Origin: Sulfolobus sp. E5-1-F
Lineage (GTDB): Archaea; Thermoproteota; Thermoprotei_A; Sulfolobales; Sulfolobaceae
Assembly: GCF_009601705.1 (NCBI RefSeq)
Contig: NZ_CP045687.1
Span: forward strand, 2,206,001 to 2,270,000
Direction of reading: 5' to 3'
Length of the DNA stretch: 64,000 nucleotides
A program made the translations under genes and the position numbers. Below are positions 19,082 to 31,083 of this stretch, piece by piece (position 1 is the first letter of the stretch; each line of letters starts with the position of its first letter). Below the pieces are notes generated by a model. It was not told where the DNA came from and did not search any database. It saw only the letters and a program-made list of their open reading frames with translations.

Positions 19082-20164
19082 ATGAAGGCATTATTAGTCT
19101 ATCCACCAAAAAGAGGGGTAGAAGTTAAAGAGATAAACAGCATAGATCAATCAATAAGTGGAGAAGAAGTTTTAATTAAAACGATAGCAAATGGCATTTG
19201 TGGGACTGATCGTGGTATTGTTTCTGGCTTGTTGAAATTTTCGCGTCCACCTAAAGGTAAAAATGGTCTAGTACTAGGGCATGAAAATCTTGGTCAAGTA
19301 ATAGATAAAGGACCTCATGTACAAGCTTTAAGTAAGGGGGATTATGTTGTTTCGATAGTTAGAAGGGGTTGTGGAAAGTGTTCTAATTGTTTATCTGGAA
19401 GGCAAGACTTTTGTGAAACCGGAGAATTCGTCGAAGCTGGAATTAGAGGATTAGATGGCTTTATGAGAGAATTTTACATAGATAATGCTAGTTATTTAGT
19501 TAGAATACCAAATGAAATAGTCGATATCGCAGTTTTACTTGAACCACTTTCCAATGTAGTAAAGGCTTATAATGAGCTAATGTTAACGCAAAGAAGAATG
19601 ATATGGTGGTGTAGGGATGGTAGTTACGATTGTAAAAATGTTACCATAGTGGGATCTGGACCAATAGGTCTCCTTTTTTCGCTGATATTTTCCGTTCAAG
19701 GTTTTAACGTATTTGTTTTAAATAAGAGAGATCCTTTTCCAATTGAAGCAGAGATTATGGAGAAGATTAACGCTAAATTTATCAATACTACTAAAGATCA
19801 ATTACCTAATGTAGTAGATGTACTTATTGATACTTCTGGATACCCGTCAGCGTTTATTCCCCTAATGAATAAGTTGAACAAAAACTCATCTGTTATATTA
19901 TTTGGCACTACTGGTGGAGAGAAATTCGAAGTAAATGCTGATTTAATAACATACCTTGTTGAAAATAATATTTTATTGTTTGGGAGTGTTAACGCTAGCA
20001 AGAAGGACTTCGAGGAGGGTGTAAATTATCTTACGATATGGAAGTATAGGTATCCAAATGTATTAAATAAAATGATAACTAGAGTAGTTAAGCCTGAAGA
20101 GGCTCCAGAAGTATTATATGCAAAACCTAGGGGAGAAATAAAAACAATAATTTCATGGGTTTAA
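19082..20164 (+). CDS. gdh: Glucose 1-dehydrogenase, zinc-dependent MDR type
   Basis: A 360-residue medium-chain dehydrogenase. Catalytic zinc ligands are C40 in GICGTD and H67/E68 in LGHENLG. The structural zinc lobe has four Cys (C97, C100, C103, C111) in [15 protein letters not shown]. The cofactor motif is [10 protein letters not shown]. This matches the Sulfolobus glucose dehydrogenases that oxidise glucose or galactose with NAD(P) to the lactone, the first step of the Entner-Doudoroff route. The length and the rather divergent sequence suggest the second isoenzyme (the S. solfataricus SSO3204 type, by memory) rather than the main 366-residue one. The gene converges with acs, their coding ends overlapping by 12 nt. 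Confidence 0.88.
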   Translation: MKALLVYPPKRGVEVKEINSIDQSISGEEVLIKTIANGICGTDRGIVSGLLKFSRPPKGKNGLVLGHENLGQVIDKGPHVQALSKGDYVVSIVRRGCGKCSNCLSGRQDFCETGEFVEAGIRGLDGFMREFYIDNASYLVRIPNEIVDIAVLLEPLSNVVKAYNELMLTQRRMIWWCRDGSYDCKNVTIVGSGPIGLLFSLIFSVQGFNVFVLNKRDPFPIEAEIMEKINAKFINTTKDQLPNVVDVLIDTSGYPSAFIPLMNKLNKNSSVILFGTTGGEKFEVNADLITYLVENNILLFGSVNASKKDFEEGVNYLTIWKYRYPNVLNKMITRVVKPEEAPEVLYAKPRGEIKTIISWV

Positions 20165-22111
20165 TTGACTCCTTAACGCTTCTATAGCTTTTTTAATTTC
20201 TTCTATGGAAGCTTCATCTTCTAGTGTAGAGATATCCCCTACAGCAGAGCCCATCATAACTGCTTTTATCACTCTTCTCATTACCTTACCAGACCTAGTT
20301 TTAGGTAACGCGTTAACAAAATGTACTTCTAATATTACAATTGGTCCCATAACTTTCTTTACATGTTCGTTTATGCTCTTAGCCAATTCGTTACTCGGTT
20401 GATAGCCTTGCTTTAATACAACAAATGCATGAGCGATCTCTCCTTTTACGGGATCTGGAATACCTATTACAGCTGCTTCAGCTACAGCTGGGTGTGAAGT
20501 TATTGCTGATTCTATTTCACCAGCTCCTATTCTATGACCAGCTATCTTTAACGTCTCATCTGCTCTCCCAGATACCCATACATATCCATCTTCATCTATC
20601 ATGGCAAAGTCTCCAGTATAGTATACATTAGGGAACTTACTGAAGTAAGTCTTTATAATTCTCTCATTACCCTCATCATTCCACATACCTATCATCATCA
20701 TTGGCGGGAATGGTGGCTCAATAATTAAGTAACCTCTCTCTCTAGGCCTAGCAAGATTCCCATTTTCATCAACGACCTTTACTTTATTTCCCGGTAATGG
20801 GAACCCAGATGCGGGTCCCGACTTCATTGTTAAGAAGATTGGATATCCCGGCATATAACCTAAATTCGGAGCTCCAGTTTCAGTTTGCCACCATTGGTGT
20901 GACATGAACACTTTACCTTTACCTATAACTTCTAACCCGTATTTCCACGGAGCGTAATTCAGAGGTTCCCCATTCGTCACTATTATTCTAAGTGAATATA
21001 ATTCACGATCTTTAATGTAATCTTCACCGTATTTCATTAGATACCTTAAGAATGTTGCAGAAGTACCAAAAGTGGTAGCCTTATATTTCTCAATTAGTTC
21101 AGCCCATTTATCGGGATATGGGTAATCGGGTACACTCTCATATATTATCACACTTCTACCCATTACTAGCGGTGAGTAAGTAATGTACGAATGCCCTACA
21201 ATCCATCCTATATCTGAAGTATTGAATAATACGTCGTTTTCTTGACTTAACCCATAACTCCATAACAACATAGTTGCAGTACCCACCAAATATCCACCTG
21301 TGGAATGAACTACACCCTTAGGTTTCCCAGTAGTTCCAGAAGTATAAAGGATAAATAACGGATGTGTAGCATCAACTGGTTCTGGTTCAATATATTTGTA
21401 TTTACCTATTTCATCAAAATAGATATCTCTTCCTTCTTTAAATGGTATTTCTATCCCACTTCTCCTAAATACTATAACATTCTTTACGGAATTATTCTGT
21501 AATTTTGATAATGCCTCATCGACAGTCCTCTTAAGCTCTACTAGCTTACCCTTTCTATAATAACCATCTGCAGTAATAACAACCTTAGATTGGGCATCAG
21601 AAACTCTATCAGCCAATGCTTGTGAACCAAAACCCGCAAAAACTACACTGTGAATTGCGCCTATTCTCGCACAAGCTAACATTGCTATAACTCCTTCTGG
21701 AGTTAAAGGCATGTAAATTGTAACCCTATCACCTTTTTTTACACCTAATTGTTTTAACGCGTGAGCCCATCTATTTACCTCGTAAAATAAATCTTGATAA
21801 GTAAGTACTTTTCTCTCACCTTTTTCAGATTCCCAAATTATCGCAGCCTTAAACTTCTTACTACTATTCAAATGTCTATCAATTGCATTATAGGTAGCAT
21901 TTAGTTTTCCGCCAACGAACCACTTTGTAAGAATTTCTTGTTTGAAGGTTTCCTTCCAAGGGTCAAACCAGTCAATTAATTCTTCAGCTAGTTTACTCCA
22001 GAATTTACCTGGATTTTCTATACTTTCCTTATAGATCTCCTTATAAAGTCTTATATTATAGTCAACTTTTTCTTCTATTTCCTTAATATTTTCTGAAATT
22101 TCTTGTTCCAT
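20153..22111 (-). CDS. acs: Acetyl-CoA synthetase (AMP-forming)
   Basis: A 652-residue ANL-superfamily ligase of full length. The P-loop-like motif is [11 protein letters not shown] (residues 256-266). The adenylate-binding region is [22 protein letters not shown] followed by [13 protein letters not shown]. The C-terminal catalytic-lysine motif is [11 protein letters not shown], the site controlled by acetylation in many Acs enzymes. It activates acetate with ATP and CoA to acetyl-CoA, AMP and pyrophosphate; propionate may also be used. It converges with gdh and has an AT-rich promoter upstream near 22140. Confidence 0.95.
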   Translation of the reverse strand: MEQEISENIKEIEEKVDYNIRLYKEIYKESIENPGKFWSKLAEELIDWFDPWKETFKQEILTKWFVGGKLNATYNAIDRHLNSSKKFKAAIIWESEKGERKVLTYQDLFYEVNRWAHALKQLGVKKGDRVTIYMPLTPEGVIAMLACARIGAIHSVVFAGFGSQALADRVSDAQSKVVITADGYYRKGKLVELKRTVDEALSKLQNNSVKNVIVFRRSGIEIPFKEGRDIYFDEIGKYKYIEPEPVDATHPLFILYTSGTTGKPKGVVHSTGGYLVGTATMLLWSYGLSQENDVLFNTSDIGWIVGHSYITYSPLVMGRSVIIYESVPDYPYPDKWAELIEKYKATTFGTSATFLRYLMKYGEDYIKDRELYSLRIIVTNGEPLNYAPWKYGLEVIGKGKVFMSHQWWQTETGAPNLGYMPGYPIFLTMKSGPASGFPLPGNKVKVVDENGNLARPRERGYLIIEPPFPPMMMIGMWNDEGNERIIKTYFSKFPNVYYTGDFAMIDEDGYVWVSGRADETLKIAGHRIGAGEIESAITSHPAVAEAAVIGIPDPVKGEIAHAFVVLKQGYQPSNELAKSINEHVKKVMGPIVILEVHFVNALPKTRSGKVMRRVIKAVMMGSAVGDISTLEDEASIEEIKKAIEALRSQLNP

Positions 22112-22234
22112 ATGATATCATATAAATCTGTTTGTAAGGTATTAAAAAACTTTACTTAGGATTGAATGTAATTATAGACTTAAAAAACATAGAGAGAGAT
22201 AAATGGTATTGATTCTATAATAAATCTTATAATC

Positions 22235-24004
22235 ATGTCTCTTTTACAATATTATATGAACTTATCATCATTGCCATATTTCGAAAAGTGGTTTATCCTT
22301 GGAATAATCTTAGGTGTTGTAGCAGGTTTCGCAGCGATCACATTTTACTTATTACTACACCTGTTCGAAGAAATATTTCTGTTCAATTTTATAGGCATGA
22401 GTTATCCTAGACCACTCGGCGAGGGAGGAACATTAAACTTCGTCTTTCATCCAGGTAATTATCTTCTTATACCTATATCCACTGCAATTGGAGGTTTAAT
22501 TTCTGGAATAATAGTTTACACATTCGCTCCAGAAGCTGAGGGACATGGTACTGATGCCGCAATAAAATCTTATCATTATTTTCAAGGCAAGGTTAAATGG
22601 ATTGTTATTCCAGTTAAGATAATAGCTTCCGCTATTACGATAGGTTCTGGAGGTAGCGCTGGAAGGGAAGGTCCAACTGCGCAATTTTCAGCTGGTGTAG
22701 GTTCAGTTATTGCTGATTTACTGCATCTCAGTCCAGAGGATAGAAGAAGGGCGGTAGCAGTAGGCATTGGAGCCGGAATAGGTACAATTTTTAAAACGCC
22801 AATTGGAGGTGCAATCTTAGCTGCTGAAATTCTATATAGAAGGGATCTAGAGCCAGAAGTAATATATCCAGCATTAGTTGCCTCAGCAATAGGTTACACC
22901 ATATTCGGAAGCATATTTGGTTTCACTCCCGTATTTGGCTATTATACAGGAACTTTTGATCCATTGAGATTGCCAATGTATGCAGTTCTAGGACTAGTTT
23001 CTGGCTTGATGGCTATATTATATCCTAAAACCTTCTATGGAATTAACTCACTTTTCAAAAAATTACGAATACCTAATCACGTGAAGCCAGCAATAGGTGG
23101 GCTTATCACTGGTTTAATTGGATTATTGGCTCCAGAGATTCTTGGAACTGGTTACGGGTGGATTAACTTAGTTGAGTATGAGAAGGTTTTCACACTATAT
23201 TCTCCGCTTATACCCGCAATCATATTAATAATAATATTGCCATTTTTAAAGATCATATCAACTTCATTTTCAATAGGTTCTGGCGGTAGTGGAGGAGTTT
23301 TTGCTCCCGGTTTGTTTATAGGTGCATATTTAGGTGCGAGTATTGGGTTATTGTTTCATTATTTATTTCCAACCATTGTACCTACTATAGCCCCATTCGT
23401 TATCATAGGTATGATGAGCTTTTTTGCGGGAGCAGGAAAAGTTCCATTATCAGTTTTAATAATGGTTACTGAAATGACCTCAAGTCTCCAGTTACTCCCT
23501 GGAGCCATGATTGCCGTAGCAATTTCTTATTTAGTTTCTGGGAATAATACGATCTACGTATCTCAATTGCCGACAAGAAGGGACTCACCAGCTCACAAGG
23601 CTGAATATGAAACTCCACTAATGCAGACCGTACGTATTGAAAAGTGCGAATTGAAAGATATTAAGGTTTACGTTGACGAAAAGGTAGGAAAGGCTATACA
23701 AATAATGCTTGAGAATAGTTTTATGAGCCTACCTGTGGTAAATTACGATAATAGATTTCTTGGTGTAGTTTATCTAAAAGATTTGGAAAGGGTCAATCCA
23801 GAAGATTCAATAGGAAAATATATAACCAGAGGGTCTCCTTCAGTATCCTTAACCTCTACCTTGGAACACGCATTAGAGGTAATGGCTACTAACAAAACTA
23901 GATGGGTTGCTGTTGTGGATAACGGAAAATTTTTAGGAATTGTGACGTACGATAGTATTATAGATGCGTATAAGAGAGAGTTAAACGTGATTAAGAATTC
24001 ATAG
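22235..24004 (+). CDS. CLC-family chloride channel/transporter with C-terminal CBS pair
   Basis: A 589-residue protein. The membrane part (about 1-445) has the CLC signatures [14 protein letters not shown] with gating glutamate E145, a second [12 protein letters not shown], and EGHGTD where GSGIP is usual. Two CBS domains fill about 465-589 and probably bind adenine nucleotides. In the position of the internal proton glutamate of E. coli ClC (E203), my alignment of [18 protein letters not shown] puts an isoleucine (I199), which is seen in channel-type CLCs. So it may be a passive anion channel rather than a proton-coupled exchanger. Confidence 0.92.
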   Translation: MSLLQYYMNLSSLPYFEKWFILGIILGVVAGFAAITFYLLLHLFEEIFLFNFIGMSYPRPLGEGGTLNFVFHPGNYLLIPISTAIGGLISGIIVYTFAPEAEGHGTDAAIKSYHYFQGKVKWIVIPVKIIASAITIGSGGSAGREGPTAQFSAGVGSVIADLLHLSPEDRRRAVAVGIGAGIGTIFKTPIGGAILAAEILYRRDLEPEVIYPALVASAIGYTIFGSIFGFTPVFGYYTGTFDPLRLPMYAVLGLVSGLMAILYPKTFYGINSLFKKLRIPNHVKPAIGGLITGLIGLLAPEILGTGYGWINLVEYEKVFTLYSPLIPAIILIIILPFLKIISTSFSIGSGGSGGVFAPGLFIGAYLGASIGLLFHYLFPTIVPTIAPFVIIGMMSFFAGAGKVPLSVLIMVTEMTSSLQLLPGAMIAVAISYLVSGNNTIYVSQLPTRRDSPAHKAEYETPLMQTVRIEKCELKDIKVYVDEKVGKAIQIMLENSFMSLPVVNYDNRFLGVVYLKDLERVNPEDSIGKYITRGSPSVSLTSTLEHALEVMATNKTRWVAVVDNGKFLGIVTYDSIIDAYKRELNVIKNS

Positions 24005-24053
24005 CTAAATATCTCTAACACAATTTTTTAAACGTAATTTTGCATCATTAATT

Positions 24054-24653
24054 ATGCAAGAAGTTCAGAAACCACCAAATCAAAAATATATAAAGAACTT
24101 TATTATCTATGCCGAGTTTGGTATACCAGAAGTTAACTTAGAATCGTATAGGTTAAAAGTTAGTGGGGAAGTAGAAAATCCTCTATCATTTACGTATGAC
24201 GAATTAATGAAATTGCCAAGAAAGGAAATAGTCGAAGATTTCCATTGTGTAACGGGTTGGTCGATAAAGAATGTTAAGTGGGAGGGAATTCCCTTTAGAC
24301 TATTAATTGAGACTGCTAGGGTAAAAAATAACGTCAATTGGGTCATGTTCTACAGTCTAGACGGTTATACATCAATAATACCATATGAGGATGTATTAAA
24401 GGATAATGTGATTGTCGCGTTGTTTATGAATGGGGAAAAGCTATCTTTAAAGCATGGTTTTCCAGCTAGGCCAATAATTCCTCATCTATATGGGTGGAAG
24501 AGTGCAAAGTGGTTAACCGAAATTGAGTTCCTAAGGGATTACGTTGACGGATATTGGGAGGAAAGAGGATATCATGAAAGAGGAAATGTGTGGGAAGAAG
24601 AGAGGTTTAAAGGTCAAGGAGGTAGACATTTAAGAAGAAGACCAGTTCTATGA
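24054..24653 (+). CDS. Molybdopterin-dependent oxidoreductase, sulfite oxidase/YedY fold
   Basis: A 199-residue protein consisting of only the sulfite-oxidase-type molybdopterin domain. [20 protein letters not shown], then [21 protein letters not shown] with the molybdenum-ligand candidate C65, is the typical YedY/MsrP-like region. [21 protein letters not shown] and a final WEERGYH complete the family pattern. No signal peptide or Tat motif is present, so the protein is probably cytoplasmic, unlike MsrP. Substrate unknown. Box A TTTTTTAAAC (24023-24033) gives a leaderless ATG. It overlaps the next gene by 4 nt. Confidence 0.85.
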   Translation: MQEVQKPPNQKYIKNFIIYAEFGIPEVNLESYRLKVSGEVENPLSFTYDELMKLPRKEIVEDFHCVTGWSIKNVKWEGIPFRLLIETARVKNNVNWVMFYSLDGYTSIIPYEDVLKDNVIVALFMNGEKLSLKHGFPARPIIPHLYGWKSAKWLTEIEFLRDYVDGYWEERGYHERGNVWEEERFKGQGGRHLRRRPVL

Positions 24654-25036
24654 CAAGTTACGTTCTATTAATCGAATGTAAAACTGATGTTAACTTAAGG
24701 ACCAAGGGTAGGGAGTTTTTAATAAAGAAGGGTATTTACGCATATGTTGGATCATGTGGGAGATCTTGTAGTAAACGTATAATTAGACACTTAAATAAAA
24801 ATAAGAATACATATCATTGGCATATTGACTACTTAACAACAGTTTGTGAACCAATGGGAGTATTTGTAATAAAGCATGTTAAAGAGAAAGAATTAGCCTC
24901 GTTATTAAGTAAAAGTAACGCATGTGTAGAAAAATTCGGATCTAGTGACGATAAAGATGTAAGATCTCATTTATTTATAATAGGTGATTTACGAGAACTT
25001 TATTTAACGATTTGCGATAAATCTGGAGAACGATAG
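24650..25036 (+). CDS. DUF123 family protein (GIY-YIG-like nuclease fold)
   Basis: A 128-residue protein with the DUF123 pattern. [20 protein letters not shown] is the GIY-YIG-like core with a Tyr, a Gly-Ser and a downstream Arg. [10 protein letters not shown] is the highly conserved HWHIDYL motif. The C-terminal segment contains [11 protein letters not shown]. In other archaea this domain is often fused to endonuclease III-type proteins and is thought to act on DNA; here it stands alone. Its ATG overlaps the upstream stop in an ATGA arrangement. Its 3' end overlaps the convergent PsiE-like gene by 33 nt. Confidence 0.82.
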   Translation: MTSYVLLIECKTDVNLRTKGREFLIKKGIYAYVGSCGRSCSKRIIRHLNKNKNTYHWHIDYLTTVCEPMGVFVIKHVKEKELASLLSKSNACVEKFGSSDDKDVRSHLFIIGDLRELYLTICDKSGER

Positions 25037-25390
25037 TATTCCAACTACACCCGCTATTATTAATATATTGGTTATGTTATAATTTTGGGAGAATAATTCT
25101 AGAATTAATTCTCTAACGAAAAATGATATACCAGCGTCTATTACGTTAATTATACTTCTTTCTTTTCCAGATAAGTAGCTGTTTACGGCAATGTATAATT
25201 CTATTAATACCAAAATTAATAATGGACCAGTTATAGTCACATTTACCAAATTTAATAAATTTAGAGAAAATATGTTAGATATTATACCGAAAATAGTTAT
25301 TACGATTTGAACTCCTATCCCAAATAATAAAATAATTCGGATAATATAGCCTATAAATTTTATTAAATCCTTATCGTTGATTCTTACCAT
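25004..25390 (-). CDS. PsiE-like small membrane protein
   Basis: A 128-residue protein with four hydrophobic segments. The VIDAGISFFVRELILELF segment in the third helix matches the core of the PsiE (phosphate-starvation-inducible E) family. Function of the family is unknown. The gene is divergent from gnaD, with a 36-nt intergenic gap that must hold both promoters, and it overlaps the end of the DUF123 gene by 33 nt. Confidence 0.7.
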   Translation of the reverse strand: MVRINDKDLIKFIGYIIRIILLFGIGVQIVITIFGIISNIFSLNLLNLVNVTITGPLLILVLIELYIAVNSYLSGKERSIINVIDAGISFFVRELILELFSQNYNITNILIIAGVVGILSFSRFIANR

Positions 25391-25398
25391 TATGTAAG

Positions 25399-25407
25399 TT
25401 TATATTT
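25399..25407 (+). promoter_or_regulatory. Box A promoter of the gnaD-kdgA-kdgK operon
   Basis: TTTATATTT is centred about 24 nt upstream of the gnaD ATG at 25427, so the operon message should be leaderless. It lies within the 36-bp gap shared with the divergent psiE-like gene. Confidence 0.6.
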
Positions 25408-25426
25408 TCTGTCCAAATTATAGCTT

Positions 25427-26614
25427 ATGAAAATCAGAGAAATAGAACCAATAGTTCTTACCTCTAAAGAAAAAGGTAGTGCGACTTGGGCATCTACGAT
25501 GGTTATTGTAAGGGTCATAACGGAAAATGGAGCTGTAGGCTATGGGGAAGCGGTTCCAACATTAAGAGTTATATCTGTATATAATGCCATTAAACAAGTT
25601 GCCAAGGGTTATATAGGAAAAGAAGTAGAGGAGGTTGAGAAGAATTATCATGAATGGTATAAACAAGACTTCTACTTATCTAGGTCTTTTGAATCAACAA
25701 CTGCAGTAAGTGCAATTGATATAGCTTCTTGGGATATAATAGGAAAAGAGCTCGGAGCTCCAATCTACAAGTTATTGGGTGGAAAAGTTAGGAATAAAGT
25801 ACCAGTATATGCTAATGGATGGTATCAAGAGTGTGTAACTCCAGAGGATTTTGCAGAAAAGGCAAAAGAGGTTGTGAAAATGGGATATAAAGCCCTAAAA
25901 TTTGATCCATTTGGTCCCTACTTCGATTGGATAGACGAGAAAGGTTTAAGAGAAGCTGAGGAGAGAGTAAGGGCTGTTAGGGAGGCTGTTGGTGATAACG
26001 TGGATATTTTAATAGAGCATCACGGCAGATTTAATGCAAATTCAGCGATAATGATAGCGAAAAGATTAGAGAAATATAATCCAGGATTTATGGAGGAACC
26101 AGTGCATCATGAGGATATTATTGGTTTAAGCAAGTATAAAGCTAGTACTCATTTAAGGATTGCATTAGGAGAAAGACTGCTAAGTGAAAAAGAAGCTGCG
26201 TTTTACGTAGAGAAAGGTCTTGTAGACATATTGCAACCAGATTTAACTAATATAGGTGGAGTGACAGTAGGTAAGAGTGTTATAAAGATAGCTGAAGCAA
26301 ATGACGTAGAAGTTGCTTTTCATAACGCATTTGGTTCAATTCAGAATGCCGTTGAAATACAGCTAAGTGCAGTTACGCAGAACTTATATTTGCTTGAGAA
26401 TTTCTATGATTGGTTCCCTCAATGGAAAAGGGATTTAGTGTATAATGAAACACCAGTTGAAGGAGGGCATGTTAAGGTTCCAGATAAGCCTGGAATAGGT
26501 ATTTCAATTAATGAAAAAATAATAGAACAATTAAGAGCCGAACCAATACCATTAGATATAGTTGAAGAACCAGTTTGGGTTGTTAAGGGTACTTGGAAGA
26601 ATTATGGTGTTTGA
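25427..26614 (+). CDS. gnaD: Gluconate dehydratase
   Basis: A 395-residue enolase-superfamily enzyme of the mandelate racemase subgroup. Seen are [11 protein letters not shown] at the end of the second barrel strand, the metal ligands in [20 protein letters not shown] and LGERLL, and the His-containing [11 protein letters not shown] near the C-terminal active-site rim. In Sulfolobus this enzyme converts gluconate, and possibly galactonate, to 2-keto-3-deoxy sugar acids. It heads the gnaD-kdgA-kdgK operon; the kdgA start lies 2 nt after its stop. Confidence 0.95.
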   Translation: MKIREIEPIVLTSKEKGSATWASTMVIVRVITENGAVGYGEAVPTLRVISVYNAIKQVAKGYIGKEVEEVEKNYHEWYKQDFYLSRSFESTTAVSAIDIASWDIIGKELGAPIYKLLGGKVRNKVPVYANGWYQECVTPEDFAEKAKEVVKMGYKALKFDPFGPYFDWIDEKGLREAEERVRAVREAVGDNVDILIEHHGRFNANSAIMIAKRLEKYNPGFMEEPVHHEDIIGLSKYKASTHLRIALGERLLSEKEAAFYVEKGLVDILQPDLTNIGGVTVGKSVIKIAEANDVEVAFHNAFGSIQNAVEIQLSAVTQNLYLLENFYDWFPQWKRDLVYNETPVEGGHVKVPDKPGIGISINEKIIEQLRAEPIPLDIVEEPVWVVKGTWKNYGV

Positions 26615-26616
26615 AA

Positions 26617-27501
26617 ATGCCAGAGATCATAACTCCGATCATAACTCCGTTTACTAAAGATAATAGAATAGACAAGGAGAAATTGAAGCTACATGCGGAG
26701 AACCTTATTAGGAAGGGGATAGACAAACTTTTCGTAAATGGCACTACTGGCCTTGGTCCTTCACTAACTCCAGAGGAGAAGTTGGAGAATCTAAAGGTTG
26801 TTTATGACGTTACAAATAAGATAATATTTCAAGTCGGTGGGTTAAATCTAGACGATGCTATAAGGTTAGCTAAGTTGAGTAAGGATTTCGATATTGTCGG
26901 CATAGCTTCATATGCTCCATATTACTACCCTAGGATGCCAGAGAAGCACTTAATAAAGTATTTTAAGACATTGTGCGAAGTATCCCCTCACCCTGTTTAT
27001 TTGTATAATTATCCAACAGCTACGGGTAAAGATATAGATGCAAAAATTGCTAAGGAGATTGGTTGTTTCGCAGGAGTTAAGGACACTATCGAAAATATAA
27101 TTCACACCTTAGACTACAAACGTCTAAATCCTAATATGCGAGTTTATAGTGGCTCTGACATGTTAATTGTCACAGTAGTATCTACAGGTTTAGATGGTAA
27201 TGTTGCAGCTGGTTCGAACTATCTTCCTGAAGTTACTGTGGCAATTAAGAAATTGGCTATGGAGCGGAAAATTGAAGAAGCACTTAGATTACAATTTCTT
27301 CATGACGAAATAATAGAGGCCTCTAGATTATTTGGAAGCTTATCTTCAAATTATGTTCTAACTAAATACTTCCAAGGATACGACTTAGGAAATCCCAGAC
27401 CTCCGATATTCCCATTAGATGAGGAAGAGGAGAGGCAGTTAATTAAGAAAGTCGAGGGTATAAGAGCTAAACTTGTAGAACTTAAAATATTGAAAGAATA
27501 G
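26617..27501 (+). CDS. kdgA: 2-keto-3-deoxy-(6-phospho)gluconate aldolase
   Basis: A 294-residue DHDPS/NAL-family class I aldolase. Schiff-base lysine K155 is in AGVKDT, catalytic Y130 in YLYNYPTATG, and the carboxylate-binding T43/T44 in NGTTG, exactly the residues known from the S. solfataricus enzyme. It cleaves KDG and KDPG (and the galactose epimers) to pyruvate and glyceraldehyde or glyceraldehyde-3-phosphate. The frame opens at 26593 inside gnaD, but the ATG at 26617 gives the experimentally known N terminus MPEIITP. Differences at scattered positions from the protein I remember argue for a sister species or strain. Confidence 0.97.
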   Translation: MPEIITPIITPFTKDNRIDKEKLKLHAENLIRKGIDKLFVNGTTGLGPSLTPEEKLENLKVVYDVTNKIIFQVGGLNLDDAIRLAKLSKDFDIVGIASYAPYYYPRMPEKHLIKYFKTLCEVSPHPVYLYNYPTATGKDIDAKIAKEIGCFAGVKDTIENIIHTLDYKRLNPNMRVYSGSDMLIVTVVSTGLDGNVAAGSNYLPEVTVAIKKLAMERKIEEALRLQFLHDEIIEASRLFGSLSSNYVLTKYFQGYDLGNPRPPIFPLDEEEERQLIKKVEGIRAKLVELKILKE

Positions 27502-28452
<951 letters not shown>

Positions 28453-28460
28453 AGTCTAAC

Positions 28461-28470
28461 ATTTAAATTT
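28461..28470 (+). promoter_or_regulatory. Box A promoter of gapN
   Basis: ATTTAAATTT is centred about 25 nt before the gapN ATG at 28491, so gapN can be transcribed leaderless and independently of the kdgK operon that ends just upstream. Confidence 0.6.
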
Positions 28471-28490
28471 TTCATTTATGAATATATATT

Positions 28491-30020
28491 ATGGAGAAAA
28501 CTTCACTATCGATAAAATCTAAGGAGCTTATGGAAATCTATGAACTGAAGGATGGAATACCTTACTTTAAGACTTATTTGGCTAGCCAATGGATTAGTGG
28601 AGATGAGTGGCAAGACGTAATTAGCCCAATTGATTTAAACGTTATAGCAAAAATTCCTAAATTAAGCTGGAATCAGGTAGACAATACATTGGAGCACATA
28701 TATAGAAAGGGGAGATGGGCAATACGAGATACTCCAGGTGAGAAGAGATTAGACATATATAAGAAGATAGCGTCATTGTTGGATAAGTTTAAGGAAGATT
28801 TCGTTAATGTGTTAATAATCAACAACGGTAAAACTAGAGCTGCGGCAGAAGGCGAGGTCAAAGCTGCAATTGAAAGACTATTACGTGCAGATTTAGATGT
28901 CAAAGAGACAAGAGGTGATTACGTTCCTGGTGATTGGAGTTCAGAGACTTTAGAAACTGAAGCTGTTGTAAGAAAAGAGCCAGTTGGAGTTGTTCTTTCA
29001 ATTGTTCCATTCAATTATCCCCTTTTTGATACTGTAAATAAAATAGTGTATACTACTGTAATTGGAAATGCTATAATTATTAAACCTCCATCATCAACTC
29101 CATTACCTATCTTAATGTTAGCTAAGGTTATGGAATTAGCAGGTTTTCCGAAAGACTCATTTGCGATAATTACACTACCCGGTAGAGATATGAATAAAGT
29201 GGTTGGAGATAAAAGAATCCAAGCAATATCACTAACTGGAAGTACTGAAACAGGAGAAGAAGTAGTAAGAAATGCAGGGATTAAACAATTCATAATGGAG
29301 TTAGGCGGAGGAGATCCGGCTATTGTATTGAGTGATGCGGATTTAGCATGGGCTGCGCAAAGGATAGCAACTGGAATAATAAGTTATACTGGACAAAGGT
29401 GCGATTCAGTGAAGTTAGTTTTGGTTGAGGAAGAAGTTTATGATACACTAAAAGATTTGCTTATAAAAGAATTAACAAAATCCGTTAAGATTGGAGATCC
29501 TAGAGATCCGTCAACTACTGTCGGTCCCGTTATAGACGTGAAAACAGTAGATGAATGGGAAAAGGCTATAAAAGACGCAGTAGAAAAAGGTGGAAAAATA
29601 CTATTTGGAGGAAAGAGATTAGGTCCTACTTATATTGAACCAGTATTGATAGAGGCGCCAAAAGACACCCTTAAGGACATGTACTTTTATAATAAAGAAG
29701 TATTTGCGTCTGCAGCACTTTTAATTAAAGTTAAAAACATTGATGAGGCTATAGAAATTTCAAATAGTAGAAAATATGGATTAGATGCAGCAATATTTGG
29801 AAAGGATATAAACAAGATTAGAAAGCTTCAAAGGTTCTTAGAAGTAGGTGCTATTTATATAAACGATTATCCCAGACATGGAATTGGTTACTTCCCATTT
29901 GGTGGAAGGAAGGATTCTGGAATTGGTAGAGAGGGTATTGGGTATACGATTCAATATGTAACGGCTTACAAATCAATAGTCTATAATTATAAAGGGAAAG
30001 GTATTTGGGAATACTTGTAA
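28491..30020 (+). CDS. gapN: Non-phosphorylating glyceraldehyde-3-phosphate dehydrogenase
   Basis: A 509-residue aldehyde dehydrogenase superfamily enzyme. The catalytic Cys is C304 in GQRCDSVK, the general base E270 in IMELGGGDP, and the cofactor loop [12 protein letters not shown]. The C-terminal [14 protein letters not shown] is the conserved oligomerisation and active-site loop. Its position beside the Entner-Doudoroff operon and its length match the Sulfolobus GAPN that oxidises glyceraldehyde-3-phosphate to 3-phosphoglycerate with NADP, without ATP gain. Confidence 0.95.
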   Translation: MEKTSLSIKSKELMEIYELKDGIPYFKTYLASQWISGDEWQDVISPIDLNVIAKIPKLSWNQVDNTLEHIYRKGRWAIRDTPGEKRLDIYKKIASLLDKFKEDFVNVLIINNGKTRAAAEGEVKAAIERLLRADLDVKETRGDYVPGDWSSETLETEAVVRKEPVGVVLSIVPFNYPLFDTVNKIVYTTVIGNAIIIKPPSSTPLPILMLAKVMELAGFPKDSFAIITLPGRDMNKVVGDKRIQAISLTGSTETGEEVVRNAGIKQFIMELGGGDPAIVLSDADLAWAAQRIATGIISYTGQRCDSVKLVLVEEEVYDTLKDLLIKELTKSVKIGDPRDPSTTVGPVIDVKTVDEWEKAIKDAVEKGGKILFGGKRLGPTYIEPVLIEAPKDTLKDMYFYNKEVFASAALLIKVKNIDEAIEISNSRKYGLDAAIFGKDINKIRKLQRFLEVGAIYINDYPRHGIGYFPFGGRKDSGIGREGIGYTIQYVTAYKSIVYNYKGKGIWEYL

Positions 30021-30068
30021 TTTTTTAATTATAGCTTATAGGGAAGTAAAACATAAATTTTAATTAAG

Positions 30069-31007
30069 TTGGTGTGGTTTTTAATATTAAAGCTTATAAT
30101 CTTACTTATTCTAGTTGCGTTTTCAGCCACTTTAATGGCTAGGGGGACAAGAGAGCTAGAGAGGTCTTTTGGCAAAGGAATAGCTGGAGGATTAATATTA
30201 GGCTTTGTAAATGCGTTACCGGAAACTATTATTGTAATTCAGGCCGTTTTGAATGGTTTTTATGATATTGCATTAGGTTCTGCTTTGGGTGGGAACATAT
30301 TGCTACTCACCTTAGGGATAGGGCTTGTTTCTATTTTTTATTATCTAAAGTACAAGTCTAATACCATTACTCTAGATAATGATATAAATATAGAATATAG
30401 CTCATTTCTAATAGCAGTTGTAATCTTAGGTATAGCAGTTGCGTATGGTAAGTTAAACTACTACATGGGGCTCTTCTTGATTTCTCCTTATATATACTAT
30501 ATTTATAAGAGGTATAAAAATTACAGAAATATGTCTAAAAATGGAAAGAGTAAGGGTAGCATAATAAAGGGTCTAACTTACGTTATAATAGGAGGTCTAC
30601 CGTTGATTTTTATATCCAAGTATTTAATTTCCACTATAAGTAGCATCGCGAGCATGTTTAATGTGTCACCACTAATACTCGCAATACTGATAACTCCTAT
30701 TGCCGCAGAGTTAGAAGAAAATCTGACTGCAATAAAATTAATATCTGATTCACCATCAAGTGTAACCACAGCATTAATGAATTTTATAGGTAGTAAGTTG
30801 GAGAATATGACATTACTCTTAGGTATAGTAGGTATTTATCAAACAGTCAGTCTTAGGTCATCCCTACTATATCTTTTGCTCATACTAGCTACAAGTCTAT
30901 TTGCCTTAGGAATCATAAATGATAGAAATATAAAAATCAGAGAGGGATTATCTCTATTTGGGATTTATGCAATTCTAATTGTAATTCTATTAAGGTTTTC
31001 AGCTTAA
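30069..31007 (+). CDS. Cation/proton or sodium/calcium exchanger (CaCA superfamily)
   Basis: A 312-residue membrane protein with two inverted halves. The first alpha repeat is [12 protein letters not shown] followed by LGSALGGNI. The second is [13 protein letters not shown] followed by FIGSKLENM. These acidic and Asn-containing helices bind the cation in the family. About ten hydrophobic segments are present. The start is TTG at 30069 or the adjacent GTG at 30072. The transported ion is not determinable; calcium or another divalent against sodium or protons is the family expectation. Confidence 0.82.
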   Translation: MVWFLILKLIILLILVAFSATLMARGTRELERSFGKGIAGGLILGFVNALPETIIVIQAVLNGFYDIALGSALGGNILLLTLGIGLVSIFYYLKYKSNTITLDNDINIEYSSFLIAVVILGIAVAYGKLNYYMGLFLISPYIYYIYKRYKNYRNMSKNGKSKGSIIKGLTYVIIGGLPLIFISKYLISTISSIASMFNVSPLILAILITPIAAELEENLTAIKLISDSPSSVTTALMNFIGSKLENMTLLLGIVGIYQTVSLRSSLLYLLLILATSLFALGIINDRNIKIREGLSLFGIYAILIVILLRFSA

Positions 31008-31083
31008 AGGAATTTCGTCACGTTTCAGCTACGGTCGCTCTCTTCACTCAAACTTAAAATCTGATTTTCCCATTATAAAAATA

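Noticed and set aside
26593-26616. Eight-residue N-terminal extension of KdgA inside gnaD
   Set aside because: The known enzyme begins at MPEIITP, matching the ATG at 26617.
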